Shown here: positions 9,139 through 20,495 of the stretch, in pieces
Position numbering within the stretch: position 1 is the stretch's first letter
Layout: each line of letters opens with the position of its first letter
NCBI GenBank assembly: GCA_905250885.1
Contig: CAJNOQ010001035.1
Location: 1 to 36,896, forward strand
Reading direction: 5' to 3'
Source of the DNA: Didymodactylos carnosus
Taxonomy: Eukaryota > Rotifera > Eurotatoria > Philodinida > Philodinidae
Length of the DNA: 36,896 nucleotides
Program-made: the position numbers and the translations under genes
The notes under the pieces: generated by a model
Told to the model about the DNA's origin: nothing
Database searches by the model: none
What the model saw: only the letters and a program-made list of their open reading frames with translations

Positions 9139-10965
9139 ATGGATAGAGTTACTTTAAAGAATCATATAAATGATAACGATGAAAACCAATTACCAGCAAT
9201 AATAAAGCTAGGGTCAATTTGTGGAAAAGTAAGTGGTAATTATATTTTCCCTTACACAATATCCTATGACACACGCGATTATATTATTTTAGATGAAATA
9301 TTTGCTAATAGATGCGTTCTGTCTATCATTTTTACGCATGTATCAACTGGAAGTAATGATAACGTTGTTTAGTCATAATAGCAAGAAATAGGGATGTTTG
9401 TTTTATTAATTTAGATTAAAATAGTCTCAATTGAATATCAACAAGACAAACCAGAATGTCACTTATTGATAGAAGCTACCGGACCAGGTAGAACAATAAA
9501 AAAATATCTACATAATCTTATATGGTAATTACTTAAGGAGGATCTCCTCAGGAAAAACTTTCTTTGTTGTACAACCGATTTTGATAAACCTTACAGAGAT
9601 TAATGGCTATCATCTAACTAACTTATGCTAAAAATATGAGCTTAAAAAATTGCTCAGCAAATCCCTTCTAGATGGTTCATTGAGCAACCTTCATTTTATT
9701 TTTTATTTTGAAGTCAAGACATTTATCTAAAGATTATTTGTGGTGATTTTAAAAATTCGCTTCCGTTCATTTTCTACACGTACTTTAAGTCAAAATCCCC
9801 AAAAAAACGTGTAATCTGGAGTAATAACTTCCGTTTGTTTCCGCCCAAGAAGTCTAATTCAAAAATTGCCACGGACAATTTTTAGACAAATGTCTTAGCT
9901 TCAAACGAAAAAAATTGAAGATCGTACGCTGAACCATCTAGGAGAAGTAGCAAGTTGACTGCACCAAAATCATGTTCCACAAAAAATGTTAAACAAGTAT
10001 GAAGATCACCGTGGCAGTAGACATAAGGTTTAATCTAAAACTTCTCATAATTCCATAAAAAGTTATTTTGTGTTTTGAAAGCAACACACACTGTGAAAGA
10101 GGAGACTTCAGCGTATCCAACTAAGCAATAAACGCAATTTCGGTTTTTTTCATCATTCATTTTTTCTGAGAGGGGACCTCTTTAATGTGAAAAATAGTCT
10201 GATATGCATCCTAAACGTTTTATCTTTTTTAGGGAGTACTGTTACGGTATCACAATTCCTACAAATAAACGTATCACTCATATCAACGGTATAACAATGG
10301 ATAATAGGCTCACAAACTTACGAATGGTTAAGATACAAACAGTTTCTGGAGATAAATCTTTAATTTGGCCGACAACAATGTACTGTCAAATCGTATCGCT
10401 AATGCCACCTGATAGCGATGAGTTAGAACATCATGGCAAACGAATTTATAATAGTAAATATGAATTGGTCTATGACGAATGTAGAAAAACAAATATTTAC
10501 GAGTGTCATAATCCTGCATGTTATCGATTAGAACCAACAGATAGAGAATTTCACGATAAATGTAACAAATGTTTCAGAACAAGGTGGGTATATGCGCTGA
10601 TATTTTATCTTTCAACAATATGGAACAAAAATTGAAGCGGTTAACTGTTAACTTGTCTCATGAATGTAAAATGTCGTGTATATTAGATGAGAAGTGTTGA
10701 GACTGTGCTATAGAATGTTTCATTGTCAGATTCAAAATTGTATCAGATTCTTCTTTACGTAGAATTGAATATCGTCCGAAACAACTACATGATATAATGG
10801 AGAATACTATGCCTCTCAGATAAATCATAAAAATGATAATGATTATTCCATTTCAGATATTGCAGCCAACAATGTTTAGAAAAAGATTCCTATCTACATT
10901 CAGTCTTTTGTGATAATACAATATTTATAATGAATGATTCAACAACAGAAAAACTACAACAATAA
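9139..10965 (+). CDS. HNH-like domain plus MYND zinc-finger protein (5 exons)
   Basis: Spliced by eye as 9139-9228, 9293-9352, 9415-9524, 10233-10583 and 10857-10965. All junctions are GT-AG and the frame holds to TAA, giving 239 residues. Residues 77-119 resemble phage and bacterial HNH homing-type domains: YLHNLIWEY, then THING (His103, Asn105) and DNRLTNLRMV (Asp110-Asn111). Residues 178-222 form a MYND finger: C178-x4-C183, C197-x2-C200, YC206-x3-C210, H218-x3-C222, which in the family binds zinc and mediates protein contacts. The finger is completed only by splicing exon 4 to exon 5, which supports that intron. Exons 1-2 are less sure: reading through intron 1 also stays open and could join exon 3 at a second AG (9424). 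Nuclease activity is unproven; an adaptor or transcription role is equally possible. It converges on the gene at 11597-13705. Confidence 0.75.
9664..9947. mobile_element. Foldback (MITE-like) element within intron 3
   Basis: Left arm about 9664-9760 and right arm about 9852-9947 are inverted copies with roughly 75% match by eye. The outermost CCTAGATGGTTCA-type ends are nearly identical, and AAGACATTT[A/G]TCTAAA lies further in. The element sits inside the 708-bp intron of the HNH-MYND gene and explains why that intron is far longer than its neighbours (62-64 bp). Confidence 0.6.
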
Positions 10966-11596
10966 ACGTCGAATGGCTTGTTAAGCTAGTGATCTTGTCA
11001 ATTTCTAGTCACATAATAAATTATTAATATTTTCAGTGACTTGTTTTTTGTTCTTCTCTTTTGTTTTTATCGGTATGTGCATTTACTTAGTATGTGCAAT
11101 AAATTAATCAGTACATCATCAAACATGGTCGCACTGGTACTAATACTTCCCAAAACAATAAAAATTATAAAAACACTTGACATTTAAAAATTTCATTCTC
11201 TTAACGGACAATAAAAGTTGATTTGCGAAAATTTATGAAAAACTATAAAAATTTCGAACGAGAGCTCGAAACTTAAAACTCTTCCTGTTATCTTTATCTT
11301 AGGTTTGGGCAAAATACTTTATAGATATAAGCCTTGTGAACCGATTTTCTTGATCGAAAACCTTGAAAGCTTTTATTCTTATCTCTAAAACAAAACTATA
11401 TATAAAAACGAATACTATGTTCAGTTTTTAACCGGGCTTACACAAATATTAAAAAATTGTTTTCACAGAATTTTTTCACAGAAACAACGACAACAAACAG
11501 ACAAATAAGAAAAGGTTTCGTATAGACAAAAGAGAGAGAGAGAGAGAGAGATTGTTTCCATGAAACTGTACAATAGAAAAATTTCCCACTGGAATA
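10966..11596. other. Spacer between two convergent genes, with (AG)n
   Basis: Holds the 3' ends of the flanking convergent genes. It is AT-rich with no exon seen. An AG dinucleotide repeat of about ten units lies at 11531-11550, just outside the stop codon of the Rubicon-homology gene. Confidence 0.6.
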
Positions 11597-13705
11597 TTAA
11601 GAGTCATCATCAGTCAAGTGTTGTGCTCTCGACCAACATCGATAACATTTTGGACAATCTTTATCGACGTATAGATAACATTTTTGGTGATAAATTGATG
11701 CACATATTTGACAACGTGAAATTAATTTATAATCATCAAACGGATATAAAATTTCTGTTCGGTTTTTACATATTTCACAAAAATGTCCTTTTTGAGAGCA
11801 TAGGACACAATTTAAAACGTGTGCTTTAGTATTTGCAATAACATCACGTAGTAATGCATGTATTTTTTTCAGTGATACAATATCCTGCAATGAATACGTG
11901 TGTACCGATTGATATAAATGATCTCTTGGCCATAAATCTCGAAAAAAAGTATCTTCAATCAGGACATTATCCTTTTCAAGAACACTACATGTTGCCAAAT
12001 AATTATAAAGTGCCTTCAATTGAATACGTTGTAACTTAACCATGTGTAACAGTTTTGATATTTTGTATAGTTTCGGATTGTCATTTTGTACATCCAATAG
12101 AGGATAATAAGAGTTGGAGTCAATGATATATTTTGCTCTTCGACACACAGGATATTTTTTTGTATTATAATGATGTATAATCTTAGCTGGAATCAAAGCA
12201 GTATCCATCTTGTGACAGACATTACAATAAAGATTACCGTAATAATAACAACGTCGTTCATTTGATGATGGCGGTAAAGCTCTTTTGCAACAAATACATT
12301 TGAAATTTTGCTCAGCTGCTGTTGTATGAACAAATTCTAGATGATGAGAGCAACTTCTATGAACTTTTTTATAAAAAAAAGCTCTATAAAATTACCTTGA
12401 ATATACAATGAGTGCTCAATTGGCTGATCGAATGACAATACTTCATAATCTTCAAAATCTTCGCTAGATGAGTTTTCACACAAAAGAGAAGTATCATCGT
12501 TAGTATTTGATGATATAGTATCGTAATGATCTTCCATATCGTCACTCGATTGAGATGGTACAGACTGATTGCCATAACCTAAATAGATTCAGATACATTT
12601 TAAATATTACTTATTCTCTTTTCTTTAAACACTTGCACTAACCTTCAGTCCAACCGCATATCAACGGTGATAGCGAATTTCCGTATAAATCAGAGACCGA
12701 ACCATTTCTTAACGTACAGTCTTCTGGAACGTCAACAGAATCTGTTGGGGTTGGTAGTGGCGATGATATTAATGAATAATTTGAATGATGCAAAAGAACA
12801 GATGGCATTAGGCAATTTGGACATGCATCTTTAGAATCATTATCGTCTGTTGTCAAAGAATCACTATTATTACCTGTAATGCAACAAGGATTCGTTGGAG
12901 TTGGCGGTGACTCAGATTTCCGGCGAAAATGATCGATCTGTAAGAGAAAAACGCACAAAAGATAATTTTATCTTTTTCTTCGAAACTAGGGCTGGTTAGC
13001 ACGAGTTCTATATATTAGAATGTGCTTGTACAACCGAATTAACAAAAATCTATCCTTTAATTCAATGTCTCTATGAGTTTCCAAGGGCTAACAAATGAAT
13101 TAACGGTTATTTCAACCAAAAAATATAATTTATCCGTTCCTTTTCCAGAAGTAACACAAGTAACGGATTTCCGTTATCGTTACTGGTAACAGGTAACAGA
13201 TTTTTGTTGCCCGTTACAGTAACAATAAAGGGAAAGTGCCACCCTTACACAAAACAAAAACTTTAAGCAGCCAGTTAGTTACTATTTGTGAAGACAAACG
13301 ACTTCATTTATTAGAAAGTTAAAGAATTTTCAGCAAACTTATCGCTTAGAACTGTGGCAAGTGGCCAGTGGAAAAAAACAAGCTAATATAAATAATATAT
13401 TCAAAATAGAAATAAGCAGAGTTAATTTAGCGTTAAACAGACCACAAAATAATATTCATAAATAAAAGATAAGCTTGTACACGCTCTCCATCGTTGAATG
13501 GAACTATAACAATAACAAGACCTAAAGTGTTAATAAAGAATCGAATGACTAACTCATTCAACTTCTGAATGCCCTCAATTTAACCTCTTGTTAGTAGAGC
13601 AAGTAAGAAACTAGTAAAGACAAGTTAATAACTTACAGTGGTAGCAAATTTGCTTTCGACTGCTGGCCAAAACAGCTTTAATTCACGTAATATTTGTTCT
13701 GTCAT
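11597..13705 (-). CDS. Rubicon-homology (RH) domain protein, short form (4 exons)
   Basis: Exons on the minus strand: 13705-13637, 12937-12643, 12578-12396, 12336-11597. Introns are 699, 64 and 59 bp, all GT-AG and frame-consistent, giving 428 residues. The last exon (from about residue 183) is a complete RH domain: a CICC pair, RCYYYGNLYCNVCH, IPAKIIHHYNTKKYPVCRRA, then an all-helical stretch, HVLNCVLC, FCEIC, ILYPFDDY, RCQIC, YHQKCY and CPKCYRC. In Rubicon, Pacer, PLEKHM1 and DEF8 this Cys/His-rich module binds zinc and contacts Rab7 on late endosomes or autophagosomes. The first 180 residues are Ser/Pro/Asp/Glu-rich and look disordered (two SPxPTPT-like stretches and an acidic DDTSLL/SSSEDFEDYE region), with no RUN, PH or C1 domain visible. 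The likely role is endolysosomal or autophagic trafficking. Which subfamily it belongs to cannot be told. Confidence 0.85.
13090..13230. repeat. GTAACGG/CCGTTAC motif cluster in intron 1 of the RH gene
   Basis: The motif (G)TAACGG and its complement occur repeatedly in both orientations. Examples are TAACGG near 13101, TAACGGATTTCCGTTA (a 16-base near-palindrome, 13161-13176), GTTACTGGTAAC (13179-13190), GGTAACAG (13192-13199) and CCCGTTACAGTAAC (13210 on). The cluster sits in the unusually long 699-bp first intron of the RH gene. Confidence 0.55.
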
Positions 13706-14335
13706 AATAAGACTAATTAATAATAATATGAATATTATTCAATCTTTGCAAATAAGATAAATGAAGATACATTTGGTCTTTCTATTAATAGATACGAATC
13801 ACAAAATACAACAGCGAAAAATATCTGATTCTTCCCGCGTTCGACGCATGGTACTCGACAGAACGAAAAAAAATCATGCAGTGCGATACTATGATTGCAA
13901 TTGTATAATTGGAAAGGACAAAATGCAATCGGTGTTCGGATAAATATTGAAAAAAAGGTAGCGGTTAGTCGAAGGGTGAGGCTTTTCGGTGGGGTGACTG
14001 AAACATAAAAACCATCTACACATGTCTGGATAAGATTATCCGTTGTGATGTTCAAGTTCAGAAACTCAACTGAAATTCGGATTAATAAAATCTTGTCTTC
14101 CCGGTCATGACAAGAATACAATGACACTTTCTCTTATGATAGATAAAAACCAGATTCATGCTTCACTGAATAACATAAACGACCAGTCACCCATATCATA
14201 TTTCGGAATAACAGCGGTTTTAATAGAACTGGTTTTTCAAATCAATCAAATTTTCGTCGGTCTAAAAATAGATTTGTGATTTTTGCCACATGATCGGATG
14301 CAACGTTATCGATTAGATTAGGGGATAGCAACCAT
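13706..14335. other. Upstream region of the RH gene, no clear gene
   Basis: AT-rich. The minus-strand open frame 13735-14127 directly upstream has an unremarkable composition, no domain and no splice-supported partner, so I do not call it. This stretch should include the promoter of the RH gene, but no core element stands out. Confidence 0.4.
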
Positions 14336-14339
14336 TTGG

Positions 14340-14520
14340 ATACAGTTACTCAAAAAATTTGACTTACTCAAATTTTTTAAGAAATTTAAGTTGAGAAACT
14401 GCCTTTTATGCACCTAAGTGATTTTCTCTAGCTTCTGAGTAACTGAGTTATTCAGAAAAAAATTTTAGTAAAAAAATGCGTTACTCAATAAAAAACTTTA
14501 ATTACTCAGCAGCCTCGTTT
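14340..14520. repeat. TTACTCAA motif cluster
   Basis: The motif (T)TACTCA(A) and its complement TGAGTAA recur: near 14347, 14367, 14437-14455 (GAGTAACTGAGTTATTCAG), 14481 and 14502. They are interleaved with A/T runs such as AAAAAATTTGA and AAATTTTTTAAG that pair with one another. The design matches the other motif patches in the window but uses a different core. Confidence 0.5.
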
Positions 14521-14539
14521 TGAAAAGAAGTTATTTTTT

Positions 14540-16725
14540 TCATTTGGGTTTTTCTCCTATTTCTTGCAATAGTTTTAGATTTTAAGCACATGATTGAATA
14601 GAGAAATGTTTTGAGACCGCAATAATGTCATTTTAATTTAACTCTCGTTCATTCTTGACGGGAGAAAATCGAACTGCGAAAATATAGTTATTTGTAAAAT
14701 GCGTGATTCCGTGATCTTGACCAAACCTTTTTCTATTTGGGGAAGCTCAAAATCATATAAATAACCTAATTTATACGGAATCATGTAAAAAGTTTATTTC
14801 TCTTGTTGCTACATGCTCTTTCATCTGGCCATACATCCAGTCGAGCTCTGCAGTATTCTCTCAGAATAATCTTTGGCTTGCTTTTCTTCTATTTCTCCTA
14901 AACACAAATCTATCTATATGAATTTTCTTATTTAATATAATTCTTATCATAATTAATTCGAACACTAGAACAGATTTGAACAGATCTATTTTTTTCAGTT
15001 AGATATTTTGGAATACTAAACGTTATTAAGATGACCATTATTCAAAAAAAAAAAGACATGGATTCTGGTTTTTGCGTCATTCATACAAGTATGAATGCTA
15101 CTTTAATTTGAGATATGGCAAGACCACATTTGACTCGGCTGACAATTTTCAGATCTTTGATCTCTGAAAAAATAGATTTTACATGATTTTTTCAACAAGT
15201 ATTTAGGTAGAATCACTATCCTAGATCATCGTTCCATCCATAGAAATCCAACAAATTCCATACATAGCATCAGATCGTGGCGTCTTATACTTTTATATAA
15301 ATTGGGCAAAACTGTTAGGCAAGTAGAATACATAGGTTTTTGGTTTGAGTTTACCCAGAACTCGGTCCAAAAATATCATTTTGACCTGAAATTTTCTGGA
15401 AGCATAGCTTGACTCTACCTGACAAGAATAATCACATAGACTTCAAAGTTAAGTACAAGATAAACAAGGATTTTGGACCCTCAATAATAAACCATCTTTC
15501 AAAAGGCATGCTTGAGAAGTTAACGGGCCTTTCTTTCTTCACCAGAGCATATGCATTAATTGCGCATTATACTCATACAGAAGTAGAATTATGAAACCTT
15601 ATATTCCTGGATACTGGCTATAACGGTGTTTGATTTTTAAAGATGTCACTGCTGTTGTAGAGTACCGTACCAAGATTAATGTTTTCAGCTTCGGAATATA
15701 AATTTTCAGGTGTATTTTTGCTTCTGTTTTGTTAATAAAGTAAAACAATATCGTGTTGTTTTGCTACACTTTTAGAGAAAACAAAAGATAGCAAAAATAA
15801 TACATCGCATTTTATTCAGATGAGAAAACAAAAAAAAAATGCAACGAAAAACAACGTTACACACATGTTTTAAAAAATATCCACAGGTATATTCTCTGTT
15901 TTATAAAAAAAAAAAATATAACTACACCGGATGTGAACAAAAACAAAGAAAAATTTTAACAAACACAAAGTGCGTACTTCGAAAATAAGTTTTTCTTCAA
16001 AAATAATTTAAAAAAATAGTTTTCAAATGACAATCACATTAGAACAAGGAATTATTCTGTATAGTACTGTTCAAATGTCAAATAGAAACAAAAAGTAAAA
16101 ACATTGAAAAACTAATAGACATAAAAATAAACTTCATTCACAAAAAATAAACATTCTTATGTTTCATTCTCTGTTATATTTTTGTTTTTAATTAGATGCA
16201 CCGTAAATCCTCGCTAGTTGTAAAGAAATATCGAAAGACTATAATGAAAGAATAAAAGAAACAAAAGACATTCGAATGTCCAGGCAGATACAGATCTTTT
16301 CGTACATACATCTAATAATTCGGAAAAACAAAAAATATAAAAACATATCTGGCAAAGTACAACATTTCGACTACGATATCGATTTTTGTAGTAAAAATAG
16401 ACAGACACCGATCTTCTGCACAATAGAATAACTTAAATTAGAAAAAGAAAAGGAATGACAAACAGTTTAAAAAACACAGCCAGATAGTCATGAATTAATG
16501 TATGTAGTCTAATCATACAGTATGTGAACAATTCATCTAGTATGGATAGGATGGATGGTTACGCTAATACGCATTTTTAGAAATATTAGGAGAAAATTTA
16601 AATGAACTTCCGATAGGTCAAGCGTATACAGAAAAGAAGTTATAAGATGTTATAATATATTCAAAGGTCTGTTATGATTGATAAATAAAATAAAACGAAG
16701 ATAAGAATTTTTACAGGAGAAAATA
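14540..16725. other. Gene-poor stretch before the phosphatase pair
   Basis: No exon can be supported. The frame 15409-15594 on the plus strand has a fairly protein-like look (NKDFGPSIINHLSKGMLEKL) but no domain, acceptor or continuation, so it is left as a possible remnant. From about 15780 on the sequence is A-rich and probably includes the 3' flank of the minus-strand phosphatase gene. Confidence 0.45.
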
Positions 16726-17978
16726 TTATGGTAGACGATACTTGTTATAAGCAGATGGTACATATCTGACTGTTCGATAATTGAGTTTTGTTGGAATAAG
16801 GATATTTGATCCACTGCTTATCGCAGATGATACTCTTGGTGCTGGTAATGTTGACGTGGCTCCCGGTGCATAGGCTGAGGAGGATTGTTTGATAAAACTA
16901 GATGCATAGGATGGATTAGACGTATTCATAGTAACAGCTGTCGAAAGAGGTCGATGTTGGTGGTGCTGATGATGACGATCTTCGTTTTGGGTAAGAGAAC
17001 CATATTTCAAAGATTCATTCGCTGAATAAAAATCATTTGCATTTGTACCATAAGCACTTGAATATGTCGAACGTACAGGTAATGTATTTGTTGATCGAGC
17101 AACGACAGATGACGGACGTGGAATAGAAAATGTTTTTGTTGCTAAAACATTTTGTTTTACTGTTAAGGATGGAGAAGATGCCAAGGCGTTTGTTGACAAA
17201 GATGATTTTGTGTGAATTGGAATTGTTGTTCCTTGTCGCATTAAACGTGACGATGATGCTGAACTTGATAAATAAAGATCCGGAATTCGACCCATTGAAG
17301 TTTCAACAAATTGTACAGTTGTATAACCATACAACTGTTTTTCGTATACAATTAATTGTTTAATAAAACCAAACTACAAACATAGAAGAAATAAATTAAA
17401 TTTTGATGTAAAATCTTTGTCTACTCTTACATTTGGTCCAATAATGGGTCGTCGTGCACGTAAAAAATGAAATGCTTCTTTCAACGACATTTGTTTGTAT
17501 CTCATCAGATATGCTGAAAGAGTAAAAATAGAAAATTTAGAATACATACACGAAAAACTCTAAAATATTTATCAACCTAAGACAATTGTTGCTGATCGAG
17601 ACCTTCCAACATAACAATGAATCAGAGTTTTCTTTCCTTGTGAAATATTTTTATGTATACGTTCTGTTAATCGATCAAAATAATGATGTATTGAAACAGC
17701 TGGTAAATCCAAGATAGGTACTTTTTCATATTCCACCGCTGGACCCAAATCTTGAGCAGGACATTCTTGAGATATGTTTATCTAAACATTTAATTTGAAG
17801 AAAGTAAGTTTCATTGCTGTAAAGAAGTTGATTACTTGTTTACAAAAACGTTTTCAAAGAATTTACTTTTCAAAAAGATTTTACTTACAACATATTTAAT
17901 CCCTTTGGATATGATAGCTTGACGTGATTCAAGGCCTGAGATACATAAATTATCTATTACGTCTGTTATTCCCATCAT
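16726..17978 (-). CDS. Dual-specificity phosphatase, DUSP14/18/21-like, distal copy (4 exons)
   Basis: Exons on the minus strand: 17978-17889, 17781-17577, 17513-17431, 17373-16726, with introns of 107, 63 and 57 bp. The product is 341 residues, starting at the first of two adjacent ATGs after an in-frame stop. Residues 1-142 are the catalytic domain: general-acid loop VPILDLP (Asp55), active-site loop HCYVGRSRS (Cys86, Arg92), then AYLMRYKQMSLKEA, RARRPIIGPN and FGFIKQLIVYEKQL, the usual end of this subfamily. The loop differs from the common HCMAGxSRS at several positions but keeps Cys, Gly, Arg and Ser. Residues 143-341 are a Ser/Thr/Ala-rich tail with a His-rich stretch (DRHHQHHQHRP), probably disordered. 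The family removes phosphate from Tyr and Ser/Thr, classically on MAP kinase pathways; the target here is unknown. A paralogue lies upstream on the same strand. Confidence 0.88.
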
Positions 17979-19201
17979 GTTTGGTAATGTTCACACTTTA
18001 TCTGAGTTAAATTGTATTTGTATGTAGGACGTGGAATGTGTAGAGAAATGGAAGGTAGATAAAGAGAAAGAGAAGAATATTTTTTTGTAATAAAAAATAT
18101 ATTCTGAAACAGAAAAAAAAAGAACTGAGTAGAATAAATCATATCAGAGAAATAGATGATTCATCTAAATGAATGTGATCTCGTTTTCTCGGAACAAAAG
18201 CGTACTTTTATGCCATCATTTCAGCAGGATAAAAATATTACAGTAAAACCATTACACATTTGGTAAATAATATAAAAATTTAAATGGAAATGATCGAGTA
18301 CTTTTGCCATTGTTAAAGAAATACATTTGAAACGATGGATTGTACATTATAGAGAAAATTCACAATAAAGTGAAGTATTAAAAAATTGTGTTTTTATTTC
18401 TATGGCACAAATGGCCTATCAAATGAATAATGTTCTGTCAAAAATAAAATGTGACGAAGAACTACATCGATCAGTCTCACACACACGATACAATATTGAA
18501 CAAATACAAATAATAAATATCATCTAATGTATTTCTTCAAAACAAACTGACACGATTACCATCATCACAGTCGCTTGTCATAAAGTGTCTGTGAGTTTCT
18601 AAACAAAGAAACAGAAAGAGAAAAACAGCTGGAAGTTTTGTTTTGCTTAAGTATTTCTTTGAACACGGAAGACACATTGCATAGTAGTGAAAAGAAAACA
18701 AAATCGAGAAAAAGTTCTGTTCATCTGACAAAATCATTCTAAAAACTCATTCGTGCGATTTCATTATCAACATAAAAGCAAACCAAAAAATGCAAAACAA
18801 TATCACATCATTCTTCGCAGAGAAGTAATAAAAATACTGATTCGTATTTCGAAAAAAAATATTAGACAATAAAATGGAAAAAGAAAATACCCAACTCGAG
18901 AGTTTATCTTTACATGTTAAAAAGCATAAACATATTATCATACTGTTATTACTAGAATTAAATGGAGACATATAAAAAAGAGATTCTATGAAACACATTT
19001 AACATTTGAATCTGTGTTTGTAAAAAAAAGTAGAACGAAAAAGAAAAGCAAGACACCGAGAGTCTGCATGTGGTGGATTATACTGTAAAAATACTTATAC
19101 ACGTTAAAAAACATATTAGGAAACTTTTTTCAACGAAAATGAGTATGTTACATGTCATCATACATCTCTTTGATCACAAGAAAAATTTTAATACTAAAAA
19201 A
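17979..19201. other. Intergenic region between the two phosphatase genes
   Basis: AT-rich 1.2-kb spacer with no supportable exon. The frames at 18537-18737 and 18747-18998 on the minus strand are Phe/Ser/Leu-rich and look like chance. It holds the 3' flank of the upstream gene and the likely promoter of the downstream one. Confidence 0.5.
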
Positions 19202-20495
19202 TTATGGAATTAACGGCTTGATAAAACTAGCACGATAGGTTGTTTCATAATGAGGTTTGCTATGGCCGTTTGTTGTAGTTGATGGCGAGAAATTATTATT
19301 TAATTGACGATTTGCTCCAATTGTTCTCAGATTCGGCGAAGTTGTAATTGGAAAAGGACGATTATTAACATAATATTGTGATGATGATGATATTTGAGGT
19401 GTAGGAGATGGAGGCGCTGGCGGCAATGAAGACGATGGATTTAAGCGTGTACCAATACTGTATCGTGTTGCTGTTGGTGCCAGAAAAGAAGACTGTTTTG
19501 ATGCAAACGTCGAGTGTCCGTTCTCGTTTGTACGTCCATTGATGAGTGTAGATGATACTGTCGATGAAGTTTGTGGCAGTTGACGGTTAGGTGCTAAAGA
19601 CCGTGATCTCAATGTGCCAGTACTTATTGTCATTTCTCGTCCACTTGCTCGTGGTAATGTTTGTGAAAATAATGTGCCTCCACCAGCACTAATACTAGTT
19701 GTCGGAGACAAAAATGGTACCGTCGTTGTTGGCTGTTGACTTTTCGTTTCTTTCATTTCATTTAACATTACATCAGGTATATGACCGAAATTTGTTTGAA
19801 TGACTAAAACGAACGATCAGACAAATAAAACTTAAATTGTTAAGAAGCGTGAGCGGAAGATAAAAATAGCTATACTAACGTTTGACACTGTTTTCATGTT
19901 TCAATTGATATTCATATTGAATTAATTGAGACCAAAATCCAAGATTCGGAAAACAAATAGGCCGTCGATCTTTAATTAATAAATAGGCTTCTCGCAATGT
20001 CATGTGCTGATATTTCATCAAATATGCACATACAATTGTTGTACTTCTAGAAATACCAGCCATACAATGAATTAATACTTTATTTTGTTTATTGGTAGAT
20101 AAATGTTGATGAATTTTATCAGTTAAAGCATTGAAATAATTGCCTAAAATTGACAATAACAAATTTTCCGTGTAAAAAGTAAGTTGTACTATCAAACATA
20201 CTTATTGGTGCTGTGGGATAGTCGAGAATATCATACTTTTCTAATTTAACACTTTTTGGATATATGATAGACGATGATTCAACAGCAACATTGATTATGT
20301 AGGTGATGTTTAATCGAGTAATTTGTTCTGGAGTTGCAGCCATTTGACCTGCAAGCAGGAAAAAAACGACATTTTTTTCCACAGTCGAGCATTCAATCTT
20401 AACTTACCAGATATATAAATTTGTGGAGTAATTTCACTAACAGTCATTAACAAAGTCATTCTGTTTATATTTGCTAAGCCCGTCATTGCAGTCAT
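19202..20495 (-). CDS. Dual-specificity phosphatase, DUSP14/18/21-like, proximal copy (4 exons)
   Basis: Exons on the minus strand: 20495-20408, 20348-20202, 20143-19880, 19803-19202. Introns are 59, 58 and 76 bp (GTAAGT, GTATGT and GTTAGT donors). The product is 366 residues; an in-frame TAA precedes the ATG. The catalytic domain spans about 20-160: ITPQIYISG, NITYIINVAVE, acid loop YDILDYPTAP (Asp72), VLIHCMAGISRS (Cys105, Arg111), AYLMKYQHMTLREAYLLIK and PNLGFWSQLIQYEYQL. The loop is canonical for the DUSP14/18/21 group, so activity is likely. Residues 165-366 are Ser/Thr/Pro/Asn-rich without a domain, with a short PPAPPSPTP stretch. None of the three introns coincides with those of the neighbouring paralogue at 16726-17978, so the pair is old or its introns have turned over. 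Confidence 0.92.

Noticed and set aside
9229-9292. Reading through intron 1 of the HNH-MYND gene as coding
   Set aside because: It stays open, but it needs a second, weaker acceptor at 9424 to rejoin frame, whereas GTAAGT...TTTTAG gives a standard 64-bp intron. It is kept as an alternative in the feature note.
11560-12039. Plus-strand open frames opposite the Rubicon-homology exon
   Set aside because: They are antisense shadows of the conserved last exon of the minus-strand gene.
13735-14127. Minus-strand frame of 130 codons upstream of the RH gene
   Set aside because: No domain, poor composition and no splice link to the gene; upstream flank by chance.
17130-17363. Plus-strand frame opposite the phosphatase tail
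   Set aside because: Antisense shadow of the Ser/Thr-rich coding tail.
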